The notes under the pieces are model-generated. The model made no database searches. It saw only the letters and a program-made list of their open reading frames with translations, and was not told the origin of the DNA. The translations under genes and the position numbers were made by a program. Shown piece after piece: positions 9,684 through 17,693 of a stretch of DNA of 55,343 nucleotides. The stretch comes from Oscillospiraceae bacterium (GTDB lineage: Bacteria; Bacillota; Clostridia; Oscillospirales; Oscillospiraceae): assembly GCA_016292255.1 (NCBI GenBank), contig JAEEZZ010000005.1:1-55343 (forward strand), read 5' to 3'. How positions within the stretch are numbered: position 1 is the first letter of the stretch; each line of letters begins with the position of its first letter.

Positions 9684-10550
9684 ATGTCTGAATACGTGAT
9701 CATCACCGATTCCTCCTGCGACGTCAGCCCGGAGCTGCTGGCGCAGTGGGAGGTCCCCTTTGTCAGCCTGAGCGTGAAGTTTGACGAGGACGCCGAGAGC
9801 TTTGCCAACTTCGATATGCCCTTTGACCGCTTCTACGACCGGATGCGGAAGGGCAGCGTGGCCCGCACCTCCGCGGTGAACCTGGAGGACTTCAAGGAGG
9901 CCTTCGAGCCCTGGCTGCGGCAGGGGAAGGATCTGCTCTACATCGGCTTTTCCTCCGGTCTGAGCACCACGGTCAATTCCGGCGCCATGGCGGCCAAGGA
10001 GCTGGCGGAGGCCTACCCGGAGCGGAAGATCCTGGTGGTGGACAGCCTTGCCGCCTCCGCAGGCTTCGGCCTGCTGCTCTGGCTGACGGTGCAGGAAAAG
10101 CGCCGGGGGGCAAGCCTGGAGGAGGCCGCCAAATTCGCGGAGGATACCAAGCTCCATGTGTGCCACTGGTTCACCGTGGACGATCTGGTCTACCTCAAGC
10201 GGGGCGGCCGGGTCAGCGCCGCGGCCTGCTTTGTGGGCGGCCTGCTGGATATCAAGCCCGTCCTGCACATGGACGACCCGGGCCATCTGATCAATATGTT
10301 CAAGGTGCGGGGGCGCAGAGCCTCCATTAAGGCCCTGGCGGACAAGTACGGCGAGCTGGCCCTCGATCCCGGCAAGGACACCGTGTACATCTCCCATGGC
10401 GACTGCATCGACGACGCAAAGCTGCTGGAGAAAATGCTCCAGGAGCGCTATGGCGCAAGCGTGGCGCTGACCACCTACGTGGGGCCGGTGATCGGCTCCC
10501 ACTCCGGCCCCGGCACCCTGGCCCTGTTCTTCCTGGGCCGGGAGCGCTGA
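9684..10550 (+). CDS. DegV family fatty-acid-binding protein (copy 2)
   Basis: A 288-residue DegV protein. YVIITDSSCDVSPELLAQW, IGFSSGLSTTVNSG, VVDSLAASAGFGLL and VYLKRGGRVSAAA match the family blocks. The ATG at 9684 has GGAAAGGAG 7 bases upstream and is preferred over the ORF opening at 9630. Sequence similarity to copy 1 at 7938 is limited to the family motifs, so the two are distant paralogues and may prefer different fatty acids. The stop overlaps the start of the hemolysin III gene by one base (TGATG), indicating translational coupling. Confidence 0.92.
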   Translation: MSEYVIITDSSCDVSPELLAQWEVPFVSLSVKFDEDAESFANFDMPFDRFYDRMRKGSVARTSAVNLEDFKEAFEPWLRQGKDLLYIGFSSGLSTTVNSGAMAAKELAEAYPERKILVVDSLAASAGFGLLLWLTVQEKRRGASLEEAAKFAEDTKLHVCHWFTVDDLVYLKRGGRVSAAACFVGGLLDIKPVLHMDDPGHLINMFKVRGRRASIKALADKYGELALDPGKDTVYISHGDCIDDAKLLEKMLQERYGASVALTTYVGPVIGSHSGPGTLALFFLGRER

Positions 10551-11224
10551 TGTCCGGCCGGACGCCGCTGGATCAGCGCAGCCTGCCCAACTACACCCAC
10601 GGGGAGGAGCTGTTTAACTTCATCTCCCATGTGGTGGGGGGCGGCATCGCGGTGATCCTGCTGGTGCTGTGCGTGGTGCGGGCAGTCATGCACCGGGATC
10701 CCTGGGCCATTGTGAGCGGGACGATCTACGGCCTGTCTTTGGTGAGCCTCTACACCATCTCCGGGGTCTACCACGGCCTGCGGCCAGTCCGGGCCAAGAA
10801 GGTGATGCAGGTGCTGGATCACTGCACCATCTACCTGCTGATCTTCGGCTCCTACCTGCCCGTTTTGCTTTGCTCCATCCGGAAGGAGTCCCCGGTGACG
10901 GCCTGGGTGCTGTTCGGCGTGATCCTGGCGATCATGGCCCTGGCGGTGACCCTGACGGCCATCGACCTAAAAAAATACCGGGTGCTTTCCATGATCTGCT
11001 ACATCGGCCTGGGCTGGTGCATCGTCTTTGCCGCCCCGGTGGCCATCCGGGCCCTGCCGGTGCCCGCCCTGCTCTGGCTTCTGGCCGGGGGCATCGCCTA
11101 CACCGTGGGCGCCATCCTCTACGGCATCGGCGTGCATAAGCACTATATGCACGCAGTATTTCACCTGTTTGTGATCCTGGGCTCGGTGCTGCAGTTTGTC
11201 TGCATTTTCTGGTACGTTCTGTAA
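10550..11224 (+). CDS. trhA: Hemolysin III / TrhA-type membrane protein (PAQR superfamily)
   Basis: A 224-residue seven-helix membrane protein. The PAQR metal-site residues are visible: H in SGVYHGL, D and H in VLDHCTIYLLIFGSYLP, and the H-rich GVHKHYMHAVFHLF near the C-terminus. The family affects membrane lipid order and fatty-acid metabolism, which fits co-transcription and start/stop overlap with the fatty-acid-binding DegV upstream. The haemolysin name is historical. Confidence 0.88.
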   Translation: MSGRTPLDQRSLPNYTHGEELFNFISHVVGGGIAVILLVLCVVRAVMHRDPWAIVSGTIYGLSLVSLYTISGVYHGLRPVRAKKVMQVLDHCTIYLLIFGSYLPVLLCSIRKESPVTAWVLFGVILAIMALAVTLTAIDLKKYRVLSMICYIGLGWCIVFAAPVAIRALPVPALLWLLAGGIAYTVGAILYGIGVHKHYMHAVFHLFVILGSVLQFVCIFWYVL

Positions 11225-11227
11225 ATC

Positions 11228-11303
11228 TGTAGGGGCGGCCATTGGCCGCCAGCAACACGGGAAAGCTTTCTCCTTCTGCTGGCGGCCAATGGCCGCCCCT
11301 ACA
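11228..11303. repeat. Paired GTAG palindromes forming a 27-bp perfect inverted repeat
   Basis: Arm 11228-11254 begins TGTAGGGGCGGCC and arm 11277-11303 is its exact reverse complement. The 22-bp spacer contains GAAAGCTTTC. Each arm holds its own GGCGGCCATTGGCCGCC palindrome. Four bases after the trhA stop, this back-to-back pair resembles a BIME and may also end transcription. A degenerate pair lies at 52583-52656. Confidence 0.85.
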
Positions 11304-11323
11304 CGCTCCGGCGAAAAAAATAA

Positions 11324-11352
11324 TTGCTTTGCAGAGGAAAGTATGATATGAT
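11324..11352 (+). promoter_or_regulatory. Promoter of the exonuclease gene
   Basis: TTGCTT (11324-11329), 17-bp spacer, TATGAT (11347-11352), about 30 bases before the GTG start. Confidence 0.6.
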
Positions 11353-11383
11353 AACCCTTAGTGATTATTAAGGAGAGATTTCC

Positions 11384-12349
11384 GTGGAGTATATCATACT
11401 GGATATGGAGTGGAACCAGCCCTGGCCGGGCTCCTACGCGGCCCAGCGGCCCCTGCCGGTTCACATCAGCGGCGAGGTTATTCAGATCGGCGCGGTGCGG
11501 ATGCTGGAGGATCAGACCATCGCAGACGAGTTCCAGGTGCTGATCAAGCCCAAGTTCTTCCGCAGGCTCAACAGCCGGGTGGCCAAGCTCACCGGCATCC
11601 GGGAGAGCCGCCTCAAGGCCGAGGGCCTGAGCTTTGACGACGCCATCAACGAATTCTACAACTGGTGCGGGGAGGACTGCGTCTTCCTCACCTGGGGCTT
11701 TGACGATATTCCGCTGCTTTCCGGCAATATGATGCTCAACGGCTATGATCCCGTCTGGATCCAGCACTGGTACAACGCCCAGATGATCTTCAACGCCCAG
11801 ACCGGCTCCGGCAACAACCAGAAGGCCCTTTCCACCGCCCTGGAGATGCTGGGGATCGACGCCACCCGCCAGGCCCACGACGCCCTGGGGGACGCCTACC
11901 ACACGGCCCAGATCTGTGCCCGGCTGGATCTCAAAAAGGGCATCGAGGAATACCGGGGCTCCCTGCGGGAGCATGAGGACGGCCTCCACGGGGCCAACGT
12001 CCCGGGCTGCGTCAGCCGCCGGGTCTACCACGACTATGAGGACAAGTCCGCTGCCATGGGGGACATGGGGGGCAAGGAGAATCTCTGCCCGGTCTGCGGC
12101 AAGGAGATGACCTGCCAGGGCTGGCACACCCAGCCGGGCCGCCGTTACATCTCCCGGAATACCTGCCCCGACCACGGGGACTACGTGGTGCGCATCCGCT
12201 TCGAGCGGGACGCCGACGGCAGCCTGAAGGTCTGCCGCCTGGTCTACGACCAGAGCTCCGCCCTGGCGGAGAAGTTCGACGAGGAGATCGCCAAGAAAGC
12301 AAAACGCCGCCCCCGCCACCGGCGGAAGCGCACGAAAACGGAGCTGTAG
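11384..12349 (+). CDS. DEDDh 3'-5' exonuclease with C-terminal zinc ribbon
   Basis: A 321-residue protein. ExoI includes D7 and E9 (ILDMEWN), the second acidic motif is near WGFDDIPLL, and ExoIII is QAHDALGDAYHTA with the His and Asp of the DEDDh class. Residues about 225-270 carry CPVCGKE and CPDHGDY, a probable zinc ribbon. The C-terminus is a basic KKAKRRPRHRRKR tail suited to nucleic-acid binding. The start is GTG with AAGGAGAG upstream. Its stop codon is the first three bases of the heptamer array TAGGCAA. RNA or DNA substrate is undetermined. Confidence 0.85.
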   Translation: MEYIILDMEWNQPWPGSYAAQRPLPVHISGEVIQIGAVRMLEDQTIADEFQVLIKPKFFRRLNSRVAKLTGIRESRLKAEGLSFDDAINEFYNWCGEDCVFLTWGFDDIPLLSGNMMLNGYDPVWIQHWYNAQMIFNAQTGSGNNQKALSTALEMLGIDATRQAHDALGDAYHTAQICARLDLKKGIEEYRGSLREHEDGLHGANVPGCVSRRVYHDYEDKSAAMGDMGGKENLCPVCGKEMTCQGWHTQPGRRYISRNTCPDHGDYVVRIRFERDADGSLKVCRLVYDQSSALAEKFDEEIAKKAKRRPRHRRKRTKTEL

Positions 12350-12378
12350 GCAATAGGGAATAGGCAATAGGCAATAGG
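12347..12378. repeat. Heptamer tandem array TAGGCAA, 4.6 copies
   Basis: Units start at 12347, 12354, 12361, 12368 and 12375. The first TAG is the stop codon of the exonuclease gene. Confidence 0.88.
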
Positions 12379-12381
12379 GGA

Positions 12382-12588
12382 CGGATTCTTCGCTTCGCTC
12401 AGAATGACAGACGGTGGATCCGTAGGGACGGCACCCTGCCGTCCGTGTACCCATCTTCCATGGTGTCGGCAATCTGCCGGCAGAGGAACAATCGAACACG
12501 AAGCCGGGCAGCAGTTCTGTATCTTGGGAAACAAGATGCGGAGCCGCTGCCCGGGAACACAGGGAACACAGGGGACCGTCCCCTGTGT
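12382..12588. repeat. Three dispersed repeats before the AT-rich gene
   Basis: An inverted TCATTCTGAGCGAAG-type repeat (12382-12409), a GTAG palindrome of the GACGGCA/TGCCGTC family (12422-12444), and an ACACAGGGGACCGTCCCCTGTGT palindrome, here given as arms ACACAGGGGAC/GTCCCCTGTGT (12566-12588). No gene is seen in this 280-bp gap. Confidence 0.75.
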
Positions 12589-12629
12589 CTGAGTTTTTTC
12601 AGCTATGAAAAACACATTCAAATGATGAC

Positions 12630-13199
12630 ATGAGAAACGACAAAGTGGTGTTCAAGCCCCCAAAGGCGATCAGACTATTTGCAAAACCGGACGCAGTGTT
12701 TCTTTGTGGTGTACTCGTTGGACTTGTGGTGTACTTTACATTAGGCTATATCAATGAGTTCAATAGTCAGGATTCATTTGACCTGATATCTACTCTTATG
12801 ATTATATGTGTGTATGGAGTGGCTGCGTTTGTTAGCTATGAGTTTCACAAGCGAATATGGGACAAACTCTTTGCTTTTTTGGTTGTAAAAGAAGATGAAA
12901 TAATTTGGAAGTGCCCTACCAAAAAATCGAAAAGCATTCTGAACGGAAATATTCGTTTTATCGGAGTGGAACTAGAAAACGCATACATCGGGTTGGAGTA
13001 TCCGTTTATCTACATTTCTTCATCCCCATATCCGAGGGAGTATGCTCACAAAATTGATAAGCTTCCTGTGACGAACGATTTTTTGAAGTTTTGGTATACG
13101 CCCGAGTTGGCGACTTATCTCCTTTCGCATTTTCCGGGCGAAAAAACAGGAAGCTTAGGCAGATATCATCAAAAACGAAGCAAAAACCAACGGAAGTAA
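12630..13199 (+). CDS. AT-rich hypothetical membrane protein
   Basis: A 189-residue protein that I do not recognise. Residues about 23-41 (AVFLCGVLVGLVVYFTLGY) and 52-70 (LISTLMIICVYGVAAFVSY) are transmembrane helices, and the rest is a cytoplasmic β-rich domain with a basic tail. The codons are AT-rich, quite unlike the GC-rich neighbours. The start has no good Shine-Dalgarno. ACACAGGGGAC-type repeats lie on both sides. These points suggest acquisition by transfer. Confidence 0.7.
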   Translation: MRNDKVVFKPPKAIRLFAKPDAVFLCGVLVGLVVYFTLGYINEFNSQDSFDLISTLMIICVYGVAAFVSYEFHKRIWDKLFAFLVVKEDEIIWKCPTKKSKSILNGNIRFIGVELENAYIGLEYPFIYISSSPYPREYAHKIDKLPVTNDFLKFWYTPELATYLLSHFPGEKTGSLGRYHQKRSKNQRK

Positions 13200-13224
13200 G
13201 GACAGAAGCAGCATAGGGCACCGC

Positions 13225-13430
13225 AGGAGAACACAGGGGACGGTTCTCTGTGTTGTTTTTCATTCCCTGTTTTTCTCTGTCCGGGAGGGCCGAAGCCCTC
13301 CCGGGTGGTGTTTTTCGTTGGATAATTGGCTGATTTTACCGGAAACAAGAGGAAATCAGCACTTCACAGGCAACACAGAGAACCGTCCCCCTGTGTCAGT
13401 GTGTCAGGAGAACCGTCCCCCTGTGTCAGT
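13225..13430. repeat. Three ACACAGGGGAC-type repeats downstream of the AT-rich gene
   Basis: Copies at about 13228-13254, 13371-13398 and 13406-13430 have arms such as AACACAGGGGACGGTT and the inverted form AACCGTCCCCCTGTGTCAG. With 12566-12588 they bracket the gene at 12630-13199. No gene is seen in 13200-13455. Confidence 0.7.
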
Positions 13431-13455
13431 GAACAGATACGTGAAAAACAGGCGC

Positions 13456-13950
13456 TCAGAAGTCAATTTCCTTCCCCAGCCGGCGGTACATGGTTTTCTT
13501 CACCGCCCGGAGGATGTTTTCGTAGCCGGTGCAGCGGCAGAGGTGGCCGGAGAGCAGCTTGCGGAGCTCCTGGTCGGAGTAGAGCTTGCCCGATTCCAGG
13601 ATCTCCACCGCCGTCATGATGAAGCCCGGGGTGCAGAAGCCGCACTGGATGGCAGCTTCGTCGATAAACGCCTGCTGGATGTCGGAGAGCTCCCCGTTGG
13701 GGCCGGTGAGGCTCTCTAAGGTGCGGATCTGCTTGCCCTCGGCCCAGACCGCCAGGTAGATGCAGGAGTTGAAGGCCTCCCCGTCGATCAGCACGTTGCA
13801 GGCCCCGCATTCGCCCACCTCGCAGCCCTTTTTCACGGAGCTGAGACGGAAGTCGTTGCGGAGCATATCGGTGAGAGAAGCCCGCACGTCCACGACCTTT
13901 TCCACGTCCTTGCCGTTGATGTTGCAGTGGACGACCTTGTATTGGCTCAT
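13456..13950 (-). CDS. xdhC: Molybdenum hydroxylase [2Fe-2S] subunit (XdhC-like)
   Basis: A 164-residue electron-transfer subunit of the xanthine dehydrogenase family. The plant-type cluster motif is KKGCEVGECGACNVLIDG with a later Cys in NSCIYLAV. The second cluster is QCGFCTPGF plus LCRCTGYENI. It passes electrons from the Mo site to the FAD subunit. Its start overlaps the xdhB stop by four bases (ATGA). It is the last gene of the xdhA-B-C order. The exact substrate is not set by this subunit. Confidence 0.93.
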   Translation of the reverse strand: MSQYKVVHCNINGKDVEKVVDVRASLTDMLRNDFRLSSVKKGCEVGECGACNVLIDGEAFNSCIYLAVWAEGKQIRTLESLTGPNGELSDIQQAFIDEAAIQCGFCTPGFIMTAVEILESGKLYSDQELRKLLSGHLCRCTGYENILRAVKKTMYRRLGKEIDF

Positions 13951-14837
13951 TCGATCACACCTCCCGCCCGTTCAATGGATTCCGTCAGAGCCCGCCGGGC
14001 CATTTCCACGGCGATATGCTGGCGGAAGGCCTTGCTGGCGCGCCAGGAGTCCCGGGGGTTGATGTCCAGCAGCACGGCCAGGGCAAATTCGTCGATCATG
14101 TCCCGGGTGAGGGGAGAGCCGTTGGCCACGGCCTCCGCCGAGGGCACCCGCATGGGCACGGGCCCCGCCACCCCGTAGGCGATGCGGCAGCGTCGGATAT
14201 ACTTCTTGACCGGGCTCAGCCGCACGTTCACGGAGCAGCCCAGGGAGGCGATCTCCATGGCGTTCCGCATTCCGTATTTGATATATTTGCCAAAGCAGTT
14301 CTCGTAGCTGTCCTTGGGGATCAGAATGGCGGTCTGGAGCTCGCCCTCCTCCCCCCGGATGTCCACCTGGCCGGCCTTGATGTAGAAGTCCTTGATCGGC
14401 AGCCTGCGGACGCCGTTTTTGCCGGTGAGCTCCACGATGGCCTCCAGGGCGTGGAGGGTGGAGGCGGAGTCCGCGGAGGTGACGCCGTTGCAGGTGTTGC
14501 CGCCAATGGTGCCGATGTTGCGGATCTGGGGGGAGCCCACCTGATCCACGGCCTCGCCCAGCACGTTCGCGTATTGCTGAATGAGGGGATCTCGGGTGAT
14601 GTGGGAGAAGCTGGTGAGGGAGCCGATGCGGAGATTGTCGTCCTCGTCCAGGCTGACGCCCCGGAGCTCGTCCAGGCCGTAGATGGAGATCAGCTCGGCC
14701 CCGGCCCGCCGACCCTCCCGGATCTGGACCAGCACGTCGGAGCCTCCCGCAATGATCTGGGCCTCCGGATGCTCCAACCGCAGCCGGATGGCGTCGGCAA
14801 CGCTTTCGGCCTCATATAGGGCCTTAATGTCGTACAT
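13947..14837 (-). CDS. xdhB: Molybdenum hydroxylase FAD-binding subunit (XdhB-like)
   Basis: A 296-residue protein of the CoxM/XdhB type. IIAGGSDVLVQIREG is the first FAD contact, and GTIGGNTCNGVTSAD is the second FAD loop. RBS AGGAGG lies 8 bases before the start, directly beside a TCATTCTGAGCGAAG repeat. A 375-bp repeat-filled gap separates it from xdhA upstream in the same direction. Confidence 0.92.
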   Translation of the reverse strand: MYDIKALYEAESVADAIRLRLEHPEAQIIAGGSDVLVQIREGRRAGAELISIYGLDELRGVSLDEDDNLRIGSLTSFSHITRDPLIQQYANVLGEAVDQVGSPQIRNIGTIGGNTCNGVTSADSASTLHALEAIVELTGKNGVRRLPIKDFYIKAGQVDIRGEEGELQTAILIPKDSYENCFGKYIKYGMRNAMEIASLGCSVNVRLSPVKKYIRRCRIAYGVAGPVPMRVPSAEAVANGSPLTRDMIDEFALAVLLDINPRDSWRASKAFRQHIAVEMARRALTESIERAGGVIE

Positions 14838-15212
14838 TGTTCATCCTCCTGTCATTCTGAGCGAAGCGAAGAATCCGTACCCCGTTCCCCGCATGTCATT
14901 CTGAGCGAAGCGAAGAATCCGTACCCCCCGCGGCCGGGTATCGAAATGAATACTGAAAACTTAAGACTTAAGAGTGAATAATGATTGTGTTTTTCAAATC
15001 GCGATTTGAAAAACTCCGACATTATTCATTAGACGGTTATTCAGTCTTCAGTATTCATTAAAAAACTATCTTGCGGGGAGAAAGGAGCGATGTGGGCATC
15101 GCTCCCTACGAGCGGGGTGCGCACCTGGTGCCTGGTTGGAACGGGTGCCAGGCCATCATAGACCGCATACATATCGAGCGGTGCCTGATGCCTGATGCCT
15201 ACTGCCTGATGC
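14838..15212. repeat. Repeat-filled gap inside the xdh operon
   Basis: Contains two direct TCATTCTGAGCGAAG repeats (14851-14878, 14894-14922). A hairpin element with ends AATGAATACTGAA / TTCAGTATTCATT and inner palindrome TTTTTCAAATCGCGATTTG follows (14946-15060). Then come an inverted GTAG palindrome with GGAGCGATG/CATCGCTCC arms (15084-15109) and a TGCCTGA heptamer array of 6.6 copies (15182-15227). The xdhA stop (15213-15215) is within that heptamer array. No gene is seen. Confidence 0.8.
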
Positions 15213-17522
15213 CTATTGCCTGATGCCTTCATCGTGAATCATCCCCGTCTCGGTAAATGCCTTAAACAGGGTATGCGGATTCATCGGCAGCTGGTTGATC
15301 CCCACGCCGGTGGCCTGCAGGATCGCATTTCGGATGGCGGGGGCGCCGGAGCAGGCGGGGGGCTCGCCCAGGGCCTTGGTGCCGTAGGGGGAGGTGGGCT
15401 CCGGGTTCTCGATGAAGGCCGCCTCCAGACGGGGGTGATCCATAAAGGTGGAGAGCTTGTAGTCCAGCAGATTGTTGTTCAGAGGCTTGCCGGTCTTCTC
15501 GTCAAAGAGCAGCTGCTCCGAAAGGCCGAAGCCGATGGCCATGGACATTCCCCCGTGGACCTGGGCCTCCGCCAGGGCGGGGTTGATCAGATTGCCGCAG
15601 TCGTGGACGTTGAGCATCCGCACCACCCGGGCCTTGCACATCTGGATATCCACCTCCACCTCGGCAAAGGTGCAGCCGAAGGAGTAGGCGTTGTTGCGGA
15701 TGGTGTAGGTGCTCTCAGCGGTGAGATGCTCCGAGTGGACGGGGTTGTATTGGGCCGTCATGGCCAGCTCCTTGAGGCTCATGAGGGCGGCTCCGTCCGC
15801 CTTCCGGACGATGACGCCGTCGGCAATGTCCATGCAGTCGGGGCTCTGCCGGGTGAGCTCCTGGGCGTATTTGAGGATCTTTTCCTTCAGCAGCCCCGCC
15901 GTCTGCCGGATGGAGAAGCCCGCCACATAGGTCTGCCGGGAGGCGTAAGCTCCCAGGCCTGTGGGGGTGATGTCCGTGTCCTGGCAGGAGATGACGTGGA
16001 CGTCCCGGTAGCTGGCAAGGCCCAGGGCCTCGGCGGCCATCTGGGCGAAGGCGGTGTCGGCCCCCTGGCCGATCTCCGTCTCGCCGCACTGCATGGTGAC
16101 GGTGCCGTCCAGATTCAGCTGCATCCGGTTGGAGGAGGTCTCCAGGGAGATGGGGTAGACCGCCGTGTTGTACCAGAAGGTGGCCACGCCGATGCCCCGG
16201 CGGAGATTGCCGCTGCCGTGGCTGTAGGCCTCCCGCTTGGCGGCGTAGTCGATGAGCTCGGCCCCCTTGGCCATGCACTGGCGGTAGCTGTCATAGTAGT
16301 TGGTGTTCCCGGAGAAACTGTCGTGGAAGCCCTGGGGCATGATGTTCAGACGGCGGAACTCCACCGGATCCATGCCCATGGCAGCGGCGCAGTCGTCGAT
16401 GTTGCTCTCGTCGGCAAAGCTGGCCTGGGGCATCCCATAGCCCCGCATGGCCCCCGCAGCAGGGCGGTTGGTGTAGACCGTCCAGGCGTCCCCCTCCATG
16501 TTGTCGCAGGGATAGTGCTGGGGAAAGGAGTTCACCGCCTTGGCCGCGATGGAATGGCCGTGGGAGGCATAGGCCCCCTGGTTGGACCACAGCTCGATCT
16601 TCCGGGCGGCAATGGTGGCGTCGGGCCGGAGCCAGGTGACGATGTGGAAGCGGATGGCGTGGCGGACGCGATTGGAGACGAAGGTCTCCTCCCGGGTGCA
16701 GTCGATCCGCACGGGCCGCCCGCCCATCTGGGTGCAGCACCAGGCGCAGAGGGGCTCGTAGAGGGCGTCCTGCTTGTTGCCGAAGCCCCCGCCGATGTAG
16801 GGCTTGATGATCTGGATGTCTGCCCAGGGCCGGCCCAGGGCCTGGCCCACGATCCGGCGGACGATGTGGGGGATCTGGGTGGAGGAGACCACCGTGATCC
16901 GGCCGTTTTCCATCCAGGCGAAGCAGCCGTGGTTCTCGATGTGAGCGTGCTGTACGGTGGGGGTCTCATACCAGCCCTCCACCTTTTTCAAACCCGGCTC
17001 CCGGATGGCGGCCTGGTAGTCGCCCCGGCGGTAGTCGGTGTGCTTCAGGATATTGTGGGGGAAGGCCTCGTGGAGCTGGGGCGCGCCGTCCTCCATGGCC
17101 TTCTGGGCGTCCAGCACAAAGGGCAGATCCTCGTACTCCACCTCCAGGGCCCGGACGCCCTGCATGGCGGCCACCTCGTTTTCCGCGATGACCACGGCCA
17201 CGTCGTCGCCCCAATAGCGGACGTGCCGGTTCAGCAGATGGCGGTCGGCCACGTCCTGGTGGCCCGGATCCATGGACCAGGGATGGCCCGCAGTGGGGAA
17301 GGGAAGATCGGGCACGTCAAAGCAGCTCAGCACCTTCACCACGCCGGGGATGGCAAGAGCCATGGAGGCATCCACGGACTTCACCAGGGCGTGGGCCCGC
17401 TCCGCGTGCTTGATCCGCACGAAAAGCGCCTCCGGCGGCATCCGGTCTTCGTAGTATTTGGTTCGGCCGGCAGCCTTGTCGTAGCCGTCGACCCGGGTCT
17501 CGCTGATTCCAAGCTTGCTCAT
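15213..17522 (-). CDS. xdhA: Molybdenum hydroxylase Mo-binding subunit (XdhA-like)
   Basis: A 769-residue large subunit. It shows IGGGFGNKQD, the MRGYGMPQ loop, GETEIGQGADTAFAQM (molybdopterin contact) and the C-terminal KALGEPP block carrying the catalytic glutamate. The family hydroxylates purines or other N-heterocycles. The exact substrate is uncertain. The start at 17522 has AAGGAGG 11 bases upstream, and the longer ORF to 17678 covers the promoter. The last residues (GIRQ) are encoded by a heptamer repeat. No molybdenum-cofactor or selenium genes are in the window. Confidence 0.92.
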   Translation of the reverse strand: MSKLGISETRVDGYDKAAGRTKYYEDRMPPEALFVRIKHAERAHALVKSVDASMALAIPGVVKVLSCFDVPDLPFPTAGHPWSMDPGHQDVADRHLLNRHVRYWGDDVAVVIAENEVAAMQGVRALEVEYEDLPFVLDAQKAMEDGAPQLHEAFPHNILKHTDYRRGDYQAAIREPGLKKVEGWYETPTVQHAHIENHGCFAWMENGRITVVSSTQIPHIVRRIVGQALGRPWADIQIIKPYIGGGFGNKQDALYEPLCAWCCTQMGGRPVRIDCTREETFVSNRVRHAIRFHIVTWLRPDATIAARKIELWSNQGAYASHGHSIAAKAVNSFPQHYPCDNMEGDAWTVYTNRPAAGAMRGYGMPQASFADESNIDDCAAAMGMDPVEFRRLNIMPQGFHDSFSGNTNYYDSYRQCMAKGAELIDYAAKREAYSHGSGNLRRGIGVATFWYNTAVYPISLETSSNRMQLNLDGTVTMQCGETEIGQGADTAFAQMAAEALGLASYRDVHVISCQDTDITPTGLGAYASRQTYVAGFSIRQTAGLLKEKILKYAQELTRQSPDCMDIADGVIVRKADGAALMSLKELAMTAQYNPVHSEHLTAESTYTIRNNAYSFGCTFAEVEVDIQMCKARVVRMLNVHDCGNLINPALAEAQVHGGMSMAIGFGLSEQLLFDEKTGKPLNNNLLDYKLSTFMDHPRLEAAFIENPEPTSPYGTKALGEPPACSGAPAIRNAILQATGVGINQLPMNPHTLFKAFTETGMIHDEGIRQ

Positions 17523-17547
17523 GCGTTCCACCGCCTCCTTCGCACAG

Positions 17548-17593
17548 CGTATAGTTATACGAGTATTATACCACGCTTTGCCGCAATAGTACA
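17548..17593 (-). promoter_or_regulatory. xdh operon promoter with operator-like palindrome
   Basis: A consensus minus-strand TATAAT at 17565-17570 with a weak -35 (TGTACT, 17588-17593, 17-bp spacer). The palindrome CGTATA-GT-TATACG (17548-17561) covers the expected start site, a typical repressor position. Confidence 0.55.
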
Positions 17594-17693
17594 GTGCTTT
17601 TTTCCACTTTTGAATGTTTGTTGAAAACGACTCCCATTTTGGGTAGAATGATCCCCCATGCGGTTCTGATTTCCGCATGGGGGATGAATGGTT

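Noticed and set aside
13318..13719. Rightward frames opposite xdhC that start in the ACACAGGGGAC repeats
   Set aside because: Coding evidence is on the other strand, with both iron-sulfur motifs intact.
15216..17624. 802-residue open frame opposite xdhA, and similar long frames opposite clostripain (2556-5108), uvrA (24818-27625) and glmS (22368-24686)
   Set aside because: Antisense shadows of GC-rich coding DNA. Their proteins are rich in Gly, Val, His and Gln without family motifs, while the other strand encodes well-known proteins with ribosome sites.
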